The notes under the pieces are model-generated. The model did no database searches and was not told the DNA's origin. It saw only the letters and a program-made list of their open reading frames with translations. Below, one piece after another: positions 62,571 through 64,000 of a stretch of DNA of 64,000 bases; the first letter of the stretch is position 1, and each line of letters opens with the position of its first letter. The stretch lies in assembly GCF_964340395.1 (NCBI RefSeq), contig NC_135562.1, positions 9,900,134 through 9,964,133 on the forward strand, written 5' to 3'. The translations under genes were made by a program, and so were the position numbers. This stretch comes from Glandiceps talaboti (lineage: Eukaryota > Hemichordata > Enteropneusta > Spengelidae).

Positions 62571-63423
62571 AATGGCAATTTTTTACGTTTTGACTTATAA
62601 TTCAAACACAGCAGATCCAGAGATGTAGGCATGTGTTGTCATGACATAGACATGCCTTGTCGTGATGTAGCATGACCAGAGTATATATTCCATATTTTTT
62701 GCTTAACTTTTTTCCTGCATAATTTGCATCATGGACTGGATTAAGGATTAGATCGTGGCCCAAAAAAATGAGTTCCAAATTAATAAGTAAGGATTTTTAT
62801 CATAGTCTAATTCGTATATAAAAAGTGGCTGCAATAAATTTAGTTCTCATCAAAGAGGCATATTACTATTATTAGCAAAGAAAGATTAAAATTCATGAAA
62901 TTTGCAGGTACATTCAGTACATCGTTATATCATGCATTTTAATGAGGACATTTATATAATTTATTCATGATAATATTCTTGCCCAAAGTTCCAATGCGTC
63001 TCCATTACACTGTAAAAACTCATGATTTTGTGTGGGTATTTTATATATATACACACACACTAAGCAGTTTCATTTGAATATGCAGTTTCATTTGAACATA
63101 TAGAATCAATGTTAGAAGATATAATGTATTTTGGGCAGCAGAATAAATTATGTAAATGTCCTCATTAAAATGCATGATTATATATATATACATAGAAACT
63201 GTTCTGATCACCATTTTGGGTCACGTGACTGGACATAAGCGGTCATTAGTATGATGGATTGTGCCTACTGAGGCAGCTCTGCAAAGCCTGAGCGAAACGT
63301 CTTGGCCAGAAACACTTTACTGTTGATTTTACATCACGACAACGCACGTCTATGTCACGCATGCCTACATCACTGGATCAGCTGTGTTCGAAATATGAAT
63401 CAAAACATTCAAAATTGCCCATG
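62571..63423. mobile_element. Nested inverted-repeat element, about 850 bp
   Basis: Outer arms: 62571-62675 (attcaaacacagcagatcca, gagatgtaggcatgtg, ttgtcgtgatgta) and 63330-63423 in reverse complement. Inner arms: 62932-62972 (atgcattttaatgaggacat) and 63140-63178. A gagcgaaacgtcttggccag block lies at 63292-63311. The phrase taatgtattttgggcagca occurs in direct orientation at 62535 and 63123. It looks like a decayed fold-back or retroelement remnant; no ORF is present. Confidence 0.75.
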
Positions 63424-64000
63424 ACCTAAGGGTTGCCACTACTCCTCTAGAGATTCTTAGTGACAATGACCGTTTAGGACACTCATATTTCCCTTGGCTG
63501 TTCGAAGAAAAATATTGGGGAATAACATCTTATTATATAACAACAGTGTATCTAGGTCTACTGAGTTGCCACTATGTATACTTGATTTGATGAAGTGACT
63601 CTTTCACTTCAAACAACCACTCCCTTAAAGACAACACAACGTGTCAACATTTCTTTTCATTTTCTCTTTTAACATCTCAATCCAATAAGACACACTTAGC
63701 CTATCGTAATGGCTGTCTGCATTTTTTGTTAAAGCATAGCAGGAGCTGAAATCCACTTGACTTCCTGTAGTCTTTATATTCCGTGTTCATACTCCCACTC
63801 CCAGACTCTTCAGATTCGGTGTTTCCCTATGTCCTCCACATCTCGGATACAATGCAAAGGAATCCGTTGTGTAAAGTTCATCAAATTTCACTACTTGTTA
63901 CCAGGGTTCAAAAATCTTAGAAAAAAGTACTGACCAGACTACATTAGAAAATGCGCTTTTAACTCTGTTACTAATTCTTTCTTCTCGATATTTTATTTAA

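Noticed and set aside
63255-63311. Possible hammerhead ribozyme around gagcgaaacgtc
   Set aside because: The CTGATGA core is not present (only ctactga) and the hairpin does not place GAAA correctly.

Overview
The window looks like intron-rich nuclear DNA from an animal, most likely a marine invertebrate. Evidence: AT-rich sequence, GT-AG introns, many microsatellites and minisatellites, tRNA-derived SINEs with an L2/CR1-like tail, hAT-like miniature transposons, and frequent acatgta words. I could not fix the phylum. No bacterial gene structure, tRNA gene, rRNA gene or CRISPR array was seen.

The one gene that can be identified with confidence is a spectraplakin (the MACF1 / dystonin / Shot / VAB-10 family of giant actin-microtubule linkers), on the minus strand. 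Four consecutive exons encode most of the first calponin-homology (CH1) half of its actin-binding domain: 21351-21368, 19182-19271, 18609-18686 and 18264-18356. All junctions are GT-AG and phase 0. The first of them is an 18-nt microexon matching in place and phase the optional 2-alpha exon of vertebrate plectin.

Downstream in gene order, 5790-5960 has the features of an internal alternative first exon. It has an upstream in-frame stop, a good ATG context, an N-terminus fitting N-myristoylation plus two cysteines, an Arg/Ser-rich tail, and a phase-0 donor. It could start an isoform that skips CH1 and joins CH2, as described for vertebrate isoform 3. No CH2 exon is seen at 1-5789, and no exon with the invariant KWVN/KWIN tract is seen at 21369-64000. 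The window therefore lies inside one large gene, with an upstream intron of more than 42 kb.

Elsewhere: a possible plus-strand exon at 11538-11769 and an unassigned minus-strand ORF at 35126-35500. The rest is intron with many short tandem arrays (several with 90-130 bp units), SINEs, a 177-bp hAT-like MITE family, a small dispersed family with a cgaaacgt-like motif, three fold-back elements, a near-identical 118-bp inverted repeat, and a 500-bp polypurine tract. Two arrays carry nuclear-receptor-type direct repeats (DR1 at 37.9-38.3 kb, DR4 at 43.0-43.2 kb), and one stretch is a cluster of CCAAT words next to the alternative microexon.
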